Shown one piece after another: positions 20,401 to 31,445 of a stretch of 64,000 nucleotides of DNA (positions are counted from its first letter, which is position 1; every line of letters begins with the position of its first letter). Under the pieces are notes generated by a model. The model had not been told where the DNA came from. It saw nothing but the letters and a program-made list of their open reading frames with translations, and searched no databases. The translations under genes were made by a program, and so were the position numbers. This DNA is from Rhynchopus sp. YZ270_cl-10 (Eukaryota; Euglenozoa; Diplonemea; Diplonemida; Diplonemidae): the NCBI GenBank assembly GCA_964035575.1, contig OZ037909.1:62001-126000 (forward strand), read 5' to 3'.

Positions 20401-21699
20401 TCATGGTTTAAATCTGAGGGGTTGGTAACTTTTTTTTTTTGCTTCGGACCATCGCCCTGGGGTAGGGTCTTAACTCAAATACGGCCCAAAAGGAGGGCGT
20501 CCAAAAAGAGGGGGAAATGGCTAATGAAATTTGCGCAAATCTGCGAAATTTCACGAAATTTGGACACCCTCCCAAAAAGGCATCTTTTTTTTTTGAATGT
20601 CGGCCTGCGAGCCATTTGTGTGAATTTTTGTGGGAAAACGTTTATTTTTTGGGTGAGGATGTTGTGCAAGATTTTAAACATGTGTGTGGGGAGAAAAGAG
20701 AACAAAATGACGAAACAAAGACAAAATAACTGACAGTGAGAGTAAGAGAGGGAGAGAGAGAGAGACAGGAAAAAAAAAACGCAAAGGCACGTTGTTTAAT
20801 TTTGTTTTTGTGTTGTTTTTGTGCTTTTGGACAGTCGTGCTTTCCTCACTGCCCCTTTATTGTGTGTACTTTATTGTGATTTTCTTTAAGTGGGTGAAAT
20901 ATTTTTTCTGTGTGATTGAAAGAAAAAACTTGAAAAGACGAATGTGCCTTGGACGCGCATCAGAATTTTTGAAACTCGGGTTTTCGCGAAAAGAAAAAAA
21001 AAATACTCACGCGGAAAAATAACCAAAAAAGACATTGGCTTGAACTGTTTCATATACTTTCAATGAGAAAGTACAAAGGACGTCCCATTCAGACACATCC
21101 AACTTGCTGTGGTAACCTGTCTTCGCGTGGTCGCCATATCTTCTTTTCGCTTTGAAGTGACACAACACCTTTGTGTGTAAAACAACGGGGGAAAGTCTTT
21201 TTATTATTTAAAGACAGAGATTCTGCAAGGCACAATTTTGAATCAACAAAACTGAAAAAAAAAGGGGACGTTGTTTTACAAAACAAAAGGGTAGTTTCAT
21301 ATACTTGCAAATTCAAGGAAGAACAGAAAGCATTTGAGGGGGTGTAGCACGAAAAACAAAAATAAAATCCAAAAAAGAAATAAAAGAGACAAACTTGAGA
21401 TAAGCATCGTACAAAGACGCCTCAGCGAATGTAGGCGTTAAAAAAAATACAATAATACTGACTGACAAAAACGTGTTCATCAATAGAACAGAATAAACAA
21501 AAACCCACAAAAAGAAAAAGGTAGGATTTTACCGAAGCTGAAACTAACAAAAGAGCAGGGCGCTTGGAGTAACGAGTGTCGTTTTCTTTCTTGTCAACAA
21601 ACAGGAAGGGGGGAATCCAGTGCAAAAAATAACAAAAAAAAAAAATAACTATTTTATTGGTGTTGAAAAATAAACGCATATTGTCACACAATACAATAT

Positions 21700-21815
21700 T
21701 GTAGCCTCGAGTGGAGCCTTATTTTTCTGACTCCGGTGGACCCTCCACAGATTGCTCAAAAGTGCAAAAATTTTGCTCTCTAAAAAATGGCCTCAAATCG
21801 TCGAAATTAGCCCTC
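21700..21815. repeat. Segment shared with the MULE-like element
   Basis: GCTCAAAAGTGC and GGCCTCAAATCGTCGAAATT, then AGCCCTC, match the reverse complement of 52,075-52,150. This is probably a remnant of a related element. No terminal repeats are readable here. Confidence 0.6.
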
Positions 21816-22736
21816 TTTTTTGGAAGCAAAATAATAACAATCGTTGCATCATTTTAGTTGCAGTATACACCACATTGTCACTCAAGAGGTGCGTCTACAC
21901 TCATATCTTGTGCATTCAACTACGAACCGTACTAGCCCCCCCGAAGGATAGGACACTGACAGACGGCAGCACATTTTAAAAAAATATATATATTGGAATG
22001 GTCGCAAACAGGTTTCGCGTGACCTGTGCACAACACCTCACACTTTCCTTTGCTGTCATCGATTATCAAAGCCAACCAACAGGATGGTGGAAGACACGAC
22101 TCCCAGAGAATCAACGAACAGCTAGCGGGGGAGTGGAAAAAGATGGATGAGACATAAGAAGAAAAAAAAGAGGATTTTTTTTCTTTTTTTTCTTTGAAAA
22201 TTTGTAAACACTCCGGGCAGCATTACTTTTAAAAATCTTCAAAAAAATCATTAGTTTTATTTTTTGGGGGGGAATAGGTTGGAGCTGTGTATTTCAACAA
22301 AGAACGCCAAACTCAACCTTGGGGGGGAAAGTGGCAAGACCCACCTTGCTGTAAGCAATGGGGAAAAAAAACAATCTTCTCTCTCTCTCTCTCTCTTGTT
22401 GTTTCTTCGCAGGGGTACTTTTCTGAAGTAAGGTCCACACACTGTCTTTTATTGTGTGGGAAAAAAATAACGTTGTGTATGAACCTAAGCCCGGTACATA
22501 GTACTTTGAAGTGTATGTACTCGTTGGTCATGAACCGAAGAAAGAGAAACATCGTTAGATGAATGTCGGTTGTAAGCAAGGGGAACGGAGCACACAAGGC
22601 AACACAACCAACACCCATTCAACGAAAAGAAGGTTTCCCTGTAATCAGAAGAACGCAACAGACCTTTTGTGCAGCGTTGTGAACAGATGCCCACAACCCC
22701 GCCTCTCGTGCATACACATACAATAATGATTCATTT

Positions 22737-22946
22737 CACGGTGATGATGTTGCTCAGGTTTTTGGTGATAGTACATGCTATATGCCATGCTTCGAACATA
22801 CCATGTCCTAAGACATGCTAGTCATGAAATATGACATGCCCAGCATGTTATGTGACATGCTTCACCATGTCACATAACATGTTTTTACATAACATGTCAT
22901 ATAGCATGTCATATCACCAAAAAACCTTAGTAACATCATCACCGTG
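22737..22946. mobile_element. 210-bp inverted-repeat element (MITE-like)
   Basis: The ends match as inverted repeats of about 50 bp: CACGGTGATGATGTT near the left end and AACATCATCACCGTG at the right, with GGTTTTTGGTGATA and TATCACCAAAAAACC further in. The interior is a degenerate tandem of ACATG-containing units (ACATGCTATATG, GACATGC, ACATAACATG), so the whole can fold into one long hairpin. No clear target-site duplication or coding capacity is visible, and the superfamily is not assigned. Confidence 0.75.
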
Positions 22947-22991
22947 ATGGTTCAAATTCGAGGGGGAGTGGGGGGAAACAAAAACTGCAGT

Positions 22992-23045
22992 TGGTTGATG
23001 CAGGCACCTCCGACTGACCCACTGTACGATGCCAGCCATCCGGGA
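22992..23045 (-). repeat. Family C repeat
   Basis: GGCACCTCCGACTGACCCAC and TGTACGATGCCAGCCATCCG match 41,694-41,735 almost base for base. This copy then diverges from the others. Confidence 0.75.
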
Positions 23046-23180
23046 TGAAAGACACAAGAACACAACAACACTGTCTTTTATTGGGGGGGGAAAAACGGGA
23101 GAACAAAAAGAATGACAAAAGGCACATCGTTCTCTTCGTTGAAAACAAAAGAAAAGGGTTGGTAAGAAGCTCTCCACTTA

Positions 23181-23625
23181 CTGGGGGGGGGTCGAATAAA
23201 GCACGTACGTGTTGTATTAGGCGTCCCTACACTTCAGATCCTGAGGTTTAAAAAAAAAAAAAAGTTCGAAAAGGCGAATAAAGCACGTACGTGCTTTATT
23301 CGCCTTTTTGAACTTTTTGGAAAGTTTTTCCAGTCACAATTTTTTTCGATTTTTTTTTCGCCCAAGAGGTGATTTTGCTGCATTTCCGAGCCAATCCCGG
23401 CTTGTGGTGGGGGATATACGGAAAAATGGACAAAATTTCAGCGACTTAAATTTTCACAAAATACGAACTACCTTGTCACAACACAGGAAAAGTTCAAAAA
23501 GTCGAATAAAACACGTACGTGCTTTATTCGACGCAAAAAAAAGCAAAAAACCCATTTTTCAAATGAGTGCTTTATTCGACGTACGTGCTTTATTTGAATT
23601 ACCTCGTTTATTCGGCCCCCCCCAG
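23181..23625. mobile_element. 445-bp multi-palindrome element flanked by TA
   Basis: The ends CTGGGGGGGGTCGAATAAA and TTTATTCGGCCCCCCCCAG are inverted repeats, each flanked by TA. That fits a Tc1/mariner-like 2-bp duplication, though a TA flank alone is weak proof. Inside, 23,262-23,315 is an almost perfect palindrome with 27-bp arms centred on CGTACG, and related palindromes built from AATAAAGCACGT recur near 23,500 and 23,570. No coding capacity is present. Confidence 0.75.
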
Positions 23626-25392
23626 TAATCGTCGCTCTAAAAAAAAGTTAATAACGTTGCAGACACCTCAAAAAAAGACCAAAAAAAAAGAATAAACATC
23701 ATGGTTACATGGTATTCAACAGAGAGAACTGCTAATAAAGGAACATTCAATTCAGGCTTTTCCCCGATACGGTGTCCTGGAGAATGTGTGATATACTAAA
23801 AGAAAACGTGGAAGATGAGTGCCCCGCTGGACACAGTCATCTTTATTTTAACGTGTGGGGTGGAGTAGTAGAGGGGGCAATGAAAGAAACGGGACCAGCT
23901 GTGGAGGTCAAATACTGAACAAAAGATAATGCTTCTTTCATACACATTCTTTTCAACGAAAAGAAGGCAAAATAATGTTAAAAAAGCTCTGCACAAACGC
24001 GCTTTTGAAACCAAAACGTCCCCTTTGAACCCAAGCGTTCACATGAAAAAAAAACCATAAAAAGGTTGGAAGTGCGGAACCGCACTGGAAAAAAAAAGCA
24101 CTGCTTTCCTGAGCCTTCCTCTTGACACACCACACACCCCGGCCAGCTCCGCCGAGCATAAAACGCATTGTGTCCCAGAGTTTGTGTGCAAAGCTTACTC
24201 TTGATTCAACACAACAATAGGCAACACGGGCAACACATCCCGGGTAAAAGGAAAGGTGGGTACCAGGTAGTGAAAATTGCGGTGAAAATAATAAATAAAG
24301 GCTTTCGTGGTCGGGTGAGGAATCAGAGAATGTTGGCATGAAGTTCGAAGACGCTCCCAACGTGGTGGGCCTAACCATGCTTGTCCTTACATTCAGTTTC
24401 GTGGAAAGAAAAGTTTGTGAAAGATCCCCAAGCCCTTTGTGTGCACCTCCTGCTGAGCTTTTTGAAATATGGATTTTTTTTTTGTCGAGAGGCACAACGA
24501 AGTGTGACAACGCAATGCAGGGGGGTGCTTGCAGTATTGTTTTACATCGTGCAATGCAGGGACGCTAAGAAGCTGAATGTGCAGAACACACAACTCAGAA
24601 GCTGACAACAAATTAGAAAATAGAAAATTATACAGGATGCAGCACCCTTTTGTTTCGCAAAAACAAAAAAAAACAAAAAATCAGGAATTGCTCTCGGAGA
24701 AGCAAAAAAATGAGGTGTGTTGTGGATATGGGGAGGCTCGATAACCATTTGCTCGATGTCTGCAGAGGAGTGTTCCACAGCTCGCAGTCGTCCACAGGCT
24801 CCCACTCATTGTCGGAGCAGTGCGGAACGGAACACATAATATACAGACAAAAACTCGCCGTCGAACACACCAGACTCAGCACCACTCTTTTTTTTTTTTC
24901 TCCTAAAAATTGAGCACCAAATAAACGAGGGTATGTTTGCTTTCTTTTCAAACCCCTCTGACGTTTCAAAAAATGGATGGAGATAAGAGGCACAAAAACG
25001 AAACCATAACAAAGAAAACCTGAGTAACCTGAGCAAAACACTTAGTAAGTAAGTCACGTTGTACCCCCCCCCACAACCACCCTGCCCGCTCAACGCACAA
25101 CACAAATCCACTGATAGTATTCTGTTGGGGGGACAGATCATGTGACTGACTTCTGCGTAATATGGTGATACCATTTATCCTTGAGACAAATGGCCGAATG
25201 GCACTTCATGCAAGGGGGGGATAATGCTGGAAAGAAGCGAAAAAGATACCCCACACAGCGTAACACATTTGGGCAATATCCGTTTAATGGATTTGTCCAA
25301 AACAAAAAAAAAAAAACTCAGCGCATCTCATATCTCTGTTCTTCGCAATCCTCAACAATCTTCTCTCGGCTTTAATATTTTTTGAGGCAAAA

Positions 25393-27279
25393 TCAAGCAA
25401 GCAAGGACTGTGCTGGCCCTGTTGAGACTGGGAGTCGTGAGGAAACAGTGAGAATGCTGGAGTTGAGGTTGGAGAGTGATGTTTCTAGCAGCATGGATCG
25501 GCCTGCTGGACGTGACGCGCCTGCACGGCGTGATGCGAAGACGTGCTGGGTGTGCGCCAGCGTGAGGAAGCTGTGATCGAGCAGCGCTGTCGCGGCGGCA
25601 CGTCCCTCTGGGTTTGTCTGCAGTGCCTGCGACACAAAGTCGTGCAGCTCTGGTCCACGCTGGCTTTTGGGCTCCGGTGGCGGGCTGCTCACAATTGTGT
25701 ACAACGCTTTCATCTGGCTCAAATGGATGTTAGGTGGCTCACCATCAACAAGCTCCAGCAGGAGGATCCCCAAGGACCAGATGTCAGCCCTGTCATCGTA
25801 AGGGTCGCCGCGGATGACCTCGGGCGCCATCCAGTAGGGTGTGCCCACAACCGTTTCACGGAATTTGCGGCCGTCGGTGAGGTCGGCGCCGAAGCCGAAG
25901 TCTGCGAGGGCTAGCTTGCCTGTGGTCTTGTCGATGAGGACATTGTCGCTTTTGATGTCGCGGTGCAGAAGGCCGCGTTCGTGGAGGTACGCCAGCGCAC
26001 TGCACAGCGTCTTCGCCACGTACGCCACGTCCTCGTCGGAGAATGTCTCGTTGCGTGTGATCAGGTCCGTGAGCTTGCCCCCGCTCATGTACTCCATGCT
26101 GATCCACAGCGTGTCCTTGCTCGGTAAATAGCAGCTGTAGAAGTTGATGATGTTCGGGTGGCTCGACCCGGACATGATTTTGATCTCGTTGACGAGCGCG
26201 GGGATCTCCTTTCTGTGAAAGGGAAAAGGTGTGGTATAATACTAAAAGAAAACAAACACAGCAACATACTCTGGCTTCCTGATGAAGATCTTCTTGAGCG
26301 CGACGACGGTGTCGTCTTCGTTGCGCGTTGCTTTGTAGACTTCACCTTGGCTGCCTGCATCGAGCTTCACGAAGTCTGTAAAGAGCTCTGCAGGATCACC
26401 CTCTGTCACAAGCGCGTGGAGCGACGCGAGAGAGGGGTGCGGGAGGGCTGCGGTACTGCCGTCACCTGAGGCTGTGTTGTTGAGTGTGTCACGTATCGTG
26501 GGTGTGTCGTCGTCGGAGAAGGAAGGGAACACGAGGCGCACCTTTGGGAGGACGTGCGACTGTGGCTCGCTCTGCTTCTGCTGGTTCTCCCTCGCAAAGT
26601 CGACCACCATCCGCAGCGTCGCACGATGCTGCGTGAAGTCCTCTGCAGTGAACCCCTCCTCCACGAGAATCTGCTCCCATATCGGCGGCAGCCCCAACAG
26701 CCCCAACGCCGTTGTCCCACTCCGGTCCTTCCGCACACTATGTATCGTCTCCAGCTCCGCCGGCTCCCCTATCGCTATATCACCCAACGTAAACTGCCCA
26801 AACAGCTCACACCACCCATCCACATCAACCTCTTCACTCCCACAACTGTCCAACGGCGCTATCGAAAGCTCCTTCCACTTATCCCCTGGTCTCCTTGGCA
26901 CTGCCGGCACAATACGGAGTGTCACATGCTTCTTGCCTTTCGCCTCCTTAAAGAGAATAAGGCCAGGCAGGTAGTAGCACCCCAACGAGCGTGCAGAGGG
27001 CTCATCCGAGGAGAACCACAGCAGGAACTTACCGTGCACGATGAAGTAACGTCGCCGCCACGGGGTCACCAGGCTGGGGCCAAACTTAAAGGCAAAGAAC
27101 CGCGCCACCACCGGATGCGTCGCATCGTGCAGAAGGTCCGTCAGAGTGGGGGATGCGTTCAGCAGCCGCCGCCACTCTTTTGCATCCAAGAAATCCTCTG
27201 GCTGGTCAACCCGCGTCACCGTGGGCACATGAGCGTATCGCTGTGGATCAATACGCCGGATGGCCGCACGATGATTCAT
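25393..27279 (-). CDS. STE20/PAK-like Ser/Thr kinase with PH domain, two exons
   Basis: Exons 27279-26270 and 26212-25393 flank a 57-nt GT-AG intron with a T-rich acceptor, giving 609 residues. A pleckstrin-homology domain lies at about 60-165 (PWRRRYFIVHGKFLLWFSSD, ending DGWCELF). A CRIB-like stretch follows near 200-225 (LPPIWEQILVEEGFTAEDF). The kinase domain covers about 300-570. Its glycine loop is GSQGEVYKA, the ATP-binding Lys is in VALKKIF, and the catalytic loop HRDIKSDN, metal-binding DFGFG and activation segment GTPYWMAPEV are all intact. All catalytic residues are present, so it should be active. PH plus CRIB plus C-terminal kinase is the layout of fungal Cla4-type and amoebal PAKs, which act on the cytoskeleton downstream of Rho/Rac GTPases and phosphoinositides. 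The C-terminal tail is Ser/Thr-rich. Confidence 0.9.
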
Positions 27280-27485
27280 TAGGTAGAAGAGAAGGGAAGA
27301 GAAGGGCTCAGTCAGATGAGGAAGGGAGAGGGGGAGAGAGAGAGAGGTGTTGTAGAGGGTGCAGCCAAAGGTGCAGGGGGTGGGGTAGGGGTGTGTGTGG
27401 TGTGGGTGTAAGGGGAGGGCACCCCACCTCCGCTCGCCCTCCCGCCTGTTTGTGGTTTTGATAAAGTTGTGAGGAATAAAAAGAA

Positions 27486-27542
27486 AAGTTTATAAGATGC
27501 CAGCCATCCGGATGAAAGCACAAAGTACCCTGCGGCCAACAG
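27486..27542 (-). repeat. Family C repeat fused to the family A tail
   Basis: AAAGTTTATAAGATG, the leading sequence of several family A copies, runs directly into GCCAGCCATCCGGATGAAAG and GTACCCTGCGGCCAACA of family C. The left half of family C is replaced by the A-type segment, so the two families share a module. Confidence 0.7.
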
Positions 27543-28565
27543 TAGATATTAAAAGGAACCCCAATTAATGACTTACCCGTACCGTAAGAGAACGAGGGTA
27601 CGGTACACAACCGCTCGTCAGCCGGCGGCCCTAAAAAATGTCTCTGTGCGCACATCCAGAATGCTTGTTTATTAGAGAAAGGTTCAAAGAAGAGAAGCCC
27701 CCTTTTTTTTTTTTTGGTTTCGCAGTATCGGGAGGGTGGGGGGTGAGGTAGGGGCTCTTTATTTTGGTAATATGACAAAAATCTCTTTCCTTCACTTTTG
27801 GACCTTTAGTATTTAAGACAAATAAGAGGGAAAAAAATCAGTTCTCTAAAAAAAAACACCCCGTTTTCTTTTTCCCCCCTTTGTCGGAACAGTGGGGTTG
27901 CAACTCCTTTAGTGCAAACACCTCTTTACCCACCTTCGGGAAATTTGACCTTTTTCCTTCACTTCGGAGACTGTCACCACTGTGTGAACGAAGCTTTTTT
28001 TTGCTTTTTTTTTTTTTGAATATACGAGAATCGTCATATAAAAATAAAACTCTGTTTTTAGATAGTGCTTGCCGAATTACTCCCCAGATTCATTCACTCA
28101 GGGACACTAATTCGAGCGATCAACGAAAAAACTTTCTCTCTTTTTTTCCTTGTTTTCGTTTCTTTTTACTGAATATCTATCTAAAAAAGGAAGAGTTTTA
28201 TTTTTGCTTTTTTTGATAATCATTTGTGTTTCGTGTAGCCATCGTTCAACATGAATGTATGTTGTGGTACAGTCACTTGAGATATGCACACGATGGCTGC
28301 GGTGTCTTCCTGATTGGTTTGCACTGTACAGAGCGCTTGCAAGCGAGATAACTACAGGGCTACACAGCAACAGCCAGGGTCATCGCAGATGAACAACTCT
28401 CTTCTGAGAAAATAAAACAAAAAAAAACCAAAACAAATCTCTTCGTGTGTTTGTCTAGTCACCTTGCTGTAGGAAAAGGGGGGGTTTAAGTAAATTCAGA
28501 ATACGCAGAATAACGGTGGGGGAGAGGGGAGGTGTGGAAGGAGGGTCCAAAAAATATAACAAAAT

Positions 28566-28863
28566 CAGGCACTCCGCTAGGTACTAAAGTTCTGTTGATT
28601 GTCAACAGAACTTTTTGAAAATGGGGAAAAAAAGAAAAAAAAAAAAAGTTCTGCTAAGTGGTTCAGACCCGTTCTACCTGTCAAAAAATCTCAGAAGAAG
28701 AAGATATGAAGAGGTGAGTGCTCAAACGTCCCAAAAAAGTCAAAATCGGGCGTTGGTAAAAAAAAAAGTTGCGTACCGTGCGCCTGCGGCGCAAGCATGT
28801 ACCCCACCAACGTGGACCATCAACAGAATATTTTCAAAATCGGAAATCCTAGCGGAGAGCCTG
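28566..28863. mobile_element. 298-bp non-autonomous hAT-type element
   Basis: The ends CAGGCACTCCGCTAGG and CCTAGCGGAGAGCCTG are 16-bp inverted repeats with one mismatch. Both sides carry the same 8 bp, AACAAAAT (28,558-28,565 and 28,864-28,871). An 8-bp target duplication with CAGG-type ends is typical of hAT transposons. It encodes nothing and would rely on a transposase from elsewhere. It includes GCGCCTGCGGCGC, a motif also seen in family E. Confidence 0.9.
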
Positions 28864-29241
28864 AACAAAATTCAAAAAAAAAAAAAAAATTAGAATTCCC
28901 TTGGTGAACTACGACTTTTGGAGAAACAGGCTGCATATTTAAGCCAAAAGAGAGAAGTCGATGAAAACGAGTCTAAACATCTCGAGCTAAGCCACCTAAT
29001 ACTTTGAGGTGAACATGCTTCCCATCCTACCCATCTTAAAAGAAAAAAAAGTTCGCATAATTTTTTTTTTTGTTGTGTCGACAATCACCTGCTGATGCAA
29101 GATCTGTACTCATTTTTTTTGTTGTACCAGTAATTGACGCACACCTACATGTTCTTGCCATAGAGGCATCATCATCAGTTTTTTTTGTCCACCACCCCAA
29201 CCCACGCCCCAAAAACATAGGGGGATAAATAAAAGTTTATA

Positions 29242-29275
29242 AAGATGACCCTAAGCCTCTTGTGCTTAGTCACCT
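29242..29275 (-). repeat. Family A stem-loop, near consensus
   Basis: CCTAAGCCTCTTGTGCTTAG forms the inner stem and AGATGA/TCACCT the outer one. AAAAGTTTATAA precedes it on the plus strand. Confidence 0.75.
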
Positions 29276-29441
29276 AAAAAAAATAAAAGGCAAATCTAAG
29301 TTGATACACGGATCACCACCAAAAAGGGGGAGAGGGGGACATTGTGACGTGTATCCGCCCCCCCACAATTATTTTTTTGTACACCCACAGTTTAAAACAA
29401 TTCATTTTTTTTCAAAGTACACAAATGACCTTTATACGTAT

Positions 29442-29523
29442 GCCACCTGATTACCCCGCGTACAGGCGCTTATCGGACTGTATAGGACCGTATACGCGAT
29501 ACGCGGGGTAAAAATCAGGTGGT
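29442..29523. repeat. 82-bp long hairpin
   Basis: CCACCTGATTACCCCGCGTA at the left end pairs with TACGCGGGGTAAAAATCAGG plus TGG at the right, allowing a small bulge. The interior holds GTATAGGACCGTATACG. No clear target duplication is visible. It is probably a tiny inverted-repeat transposon, with the superfamily unknown. Confidence 0.6.
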
Positions 29524-29982
29524 ACTGGGTAAAAGATACATTTTTTCTTCTCTGAATAACAACCTTCTCCTTGCACGAGAGTGGAGAAGTTAATTTGGAT
29601 GTGTCGACAACCACTTTTACACCTACTGGTATAAAAATCTGTACTCAATGTCGGCCGAAGCGTTACCATTCGAATATTATCAAAACCCTCCAATAAAAAA
29701 AAATTCAAAAAAAATGAACGGGTGAGGGAAGTTTTTTTTGGCATTTACAGGGAAGAGGAATTAGACAATGGGGGTGAGACTGTAGGAATGATTTTTTTTT
29801 TTTGAAAAAAAAGGTGATTTTTTTTTTTTTGTTGTGCAAACGACTCCGTCCACGTCTCCACAATGCACATTACTGCCTTTTTTTTTGGTTTTGCATGTTT
29901 AGAGGAACTTCTGTGTTCGGGAATTTAAAAAAAAAATGAGGAAAAAAACCAATTTAAACCAGAACAGAGACATAAGTTTGTC

Positions 29983-30015
29983 GGATGAACCTAAGCCTCA
30001 CATGCTTGGGCACCT
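29983..30015 (-). repeat. Family A stem-loop
   Basis: CCTAAGCCTCACATGCTTGG with GGATGAA and GCACCT outer arms. AAGTTTGTC precedes it. Confidence 0.7.
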
Positions 30016-30055
30016 CTACAGAATACCTCAAAAAAAAATAATAGAAAACTTCTGC

Positions 30056-30082
30056 AAGATGTGTCTCTCGTGCACACATCTT
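30056..30082 (-). repeat. Family A stem-loop, compensatory variant
   Basis: The arms AAGATGTGT and ACACATCTT are perfectly complementary around the loop CTCTCGTGC. The arm sequence differs from the consensus on both sides together, so pairing is conserved although sequence is not. Confidence 0.75.
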
Positions 30083-30759
30083 TTTAAAAAAAAGAGAGAA
30101 AAAAAAAACATAGTAAAACGGCCTTTGTGCAACGAAAAGGTATTAAGCTGATCGTCTCAGTACAAAGCATAGGACATAAGCATTTGGCTGTGTGTTTTTG
30201 AAAACAGTCAAATCGCCCATTTCGAAATATTATGACTGCCAGGTTTCTGTGGAGAAGAAACAAAAAGTCGCAGCACCTTGGCAAAGTTGAAAATCCAAAA
30301 ATACATTTTTTCAGAAAAAAATTGAAGTCTCGGAAGGGAACAGTGGTAGCTGTTTAATCCCCCGTTTTCATGACACACACATGACACCACAAAAATGGAA
30401 AACAATAATAATAACAACAAGCTTCCTTTTTGGGAAAGCTTTTTTTTTTTTGCAATACTCTACGGTTGGGGAGGGAGGGGGCGGAGAAGGGAATTAGTTG
30501 GCCAACTGACATTACGTTTGTTGGACTCAGTAAGGGACAGTGTTTTTTGTTTATTTTAATATTATATTCAGCGACATCAAATCATTTTATTAGAACAATA
30601 CCCAGTGTATACTATCCTGAATGGAATACTCGAAATTTTGGGTCCTAAGTGACTTTTTCCCCCTTTTTTTTATAAGCACCCTCGTAACTCTCATTCCCGC
30701 TTCTTCTTTTCATGACAGAGTTTCAGGGTTGTTTTGTTTTTGTTTTTGTTTTTGTTTTT

Positions 30760-30800
30760 GAAAACTTGGTTGTATTAGTGTAGCCACCCTAGAGTGTGCT
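30760..30800 (-). repeat. Family D repeat
   Basis: GAAAACTTGGTTGTATTAGT and GTAGCCACCCTAGAGTGTGC match 40,508-40,548 over about 41 bases. A second D-type piece (GCCTCGGTTGTGTTGCCACAG) lies at 31,355-31,375. Confidence 0.7.
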
Positions 30801-31445
30801 ACTATATGTTTTTGTTTGTTCTTTTTTTTGCAGGGAGTCACCTGAGAGAGGGGGTGGGATGTGCTGAGCCATATAACAAGAACAACACCTTGTTTCATAT
30901 ACTAACTATTCTACTGAATAGAAGGTATAATAGGGTGCACTAAATGTACCAAGAACAACAACACAAAATTTTGAACAAAAGAGTCGCGTTGACCTGTGCG
31001 TACAAGGCACAAAGACATCACCAGGGGGGGGGCGGGGTGTGGGTGTGAGAGGGGCTTTTTTTTTGGCTGTAGAGGCTCACCCTAAGTACCCACCCTTCGG
31101 TAGGAGTTTTGGGTCTGTCCTCAGTGTTTGGCTATGGGGGATTTTTTTGTTGACAATTTTGTGCTTTATTTCATTTTTTGTATTGACTGGTTGTATGAAG
31201 GATTCTTCAGATTTTTTTTTGAACGTTTTTTTTTTTCTTCTTTTTTTGAACAATTCCGCAACAACTCAGGAGAGTAAAGGATACTAGAGTTATTAAGACA
31301 ACCCCCCTCTTCTCTTATTTAGTTTTTTTTGATAAATGGTTGGATTCGTGCAGTTGCCTCGGTTGTGTTGCCACAGTGTGTGCAATCCCCACTTTTGTCT
31401 CTCCTCCCCTACAATATTTTTCCGACCTTTTTTTGAACATAAAAT

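Larger units (their letters stand above)
19983..25392. other. 5.4-kb gene-free spacer with small transposons and repeats
   Basis: No frame with protein-like composition was found. Contents are family B at 20,327, family C at 20,272 and 22,992, a 210-bp inverted-repeat element at 22,737, a multi-palindrome element at 23,181-23,625, and a segment at 21,750-21,815 shared with the MULE-like element near 52 kb. TTTCATATACTT recurs at about 21,048 and 21,295. The 185-codon minus-strand frame at 23,953-24,510 is not supported. Confidence 0.6.
27280..31445. other. 4.2-kb gene-free spacer with repeats
   Basis: The spacer includes a pyrimidine-rich leader before the kinase start, a family C fragment at 27,493, an 8-bp hairpin GTACCGTA/TACGGTAC around 27,584-27,606, a hAT-type element at 28,566, a long hairpin at 29,442, several family A copies between 29.2 and 30.1 kb, a GTTTTT microsatellite (30,730-30,760), and family D at 30,760 and 31,333. 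No gene-like frame is present. Confidence 0.6.

Noticed and set aside
22941-22965. GGTTCAAATTC, resembling a tRNA B box
   Set aside because: It overlaps the end of the 210-bp inverted-repeat element, and no acceptor, D or anticodon arm can be built upstream.
23953-24510. 185-codon minus-strand frame
   Set aside because: Composition is Phe/Ser-rich with homopolymer-encoded FFF strings. Part of it covers a degraded family A copy, and no start context or domain is visible.
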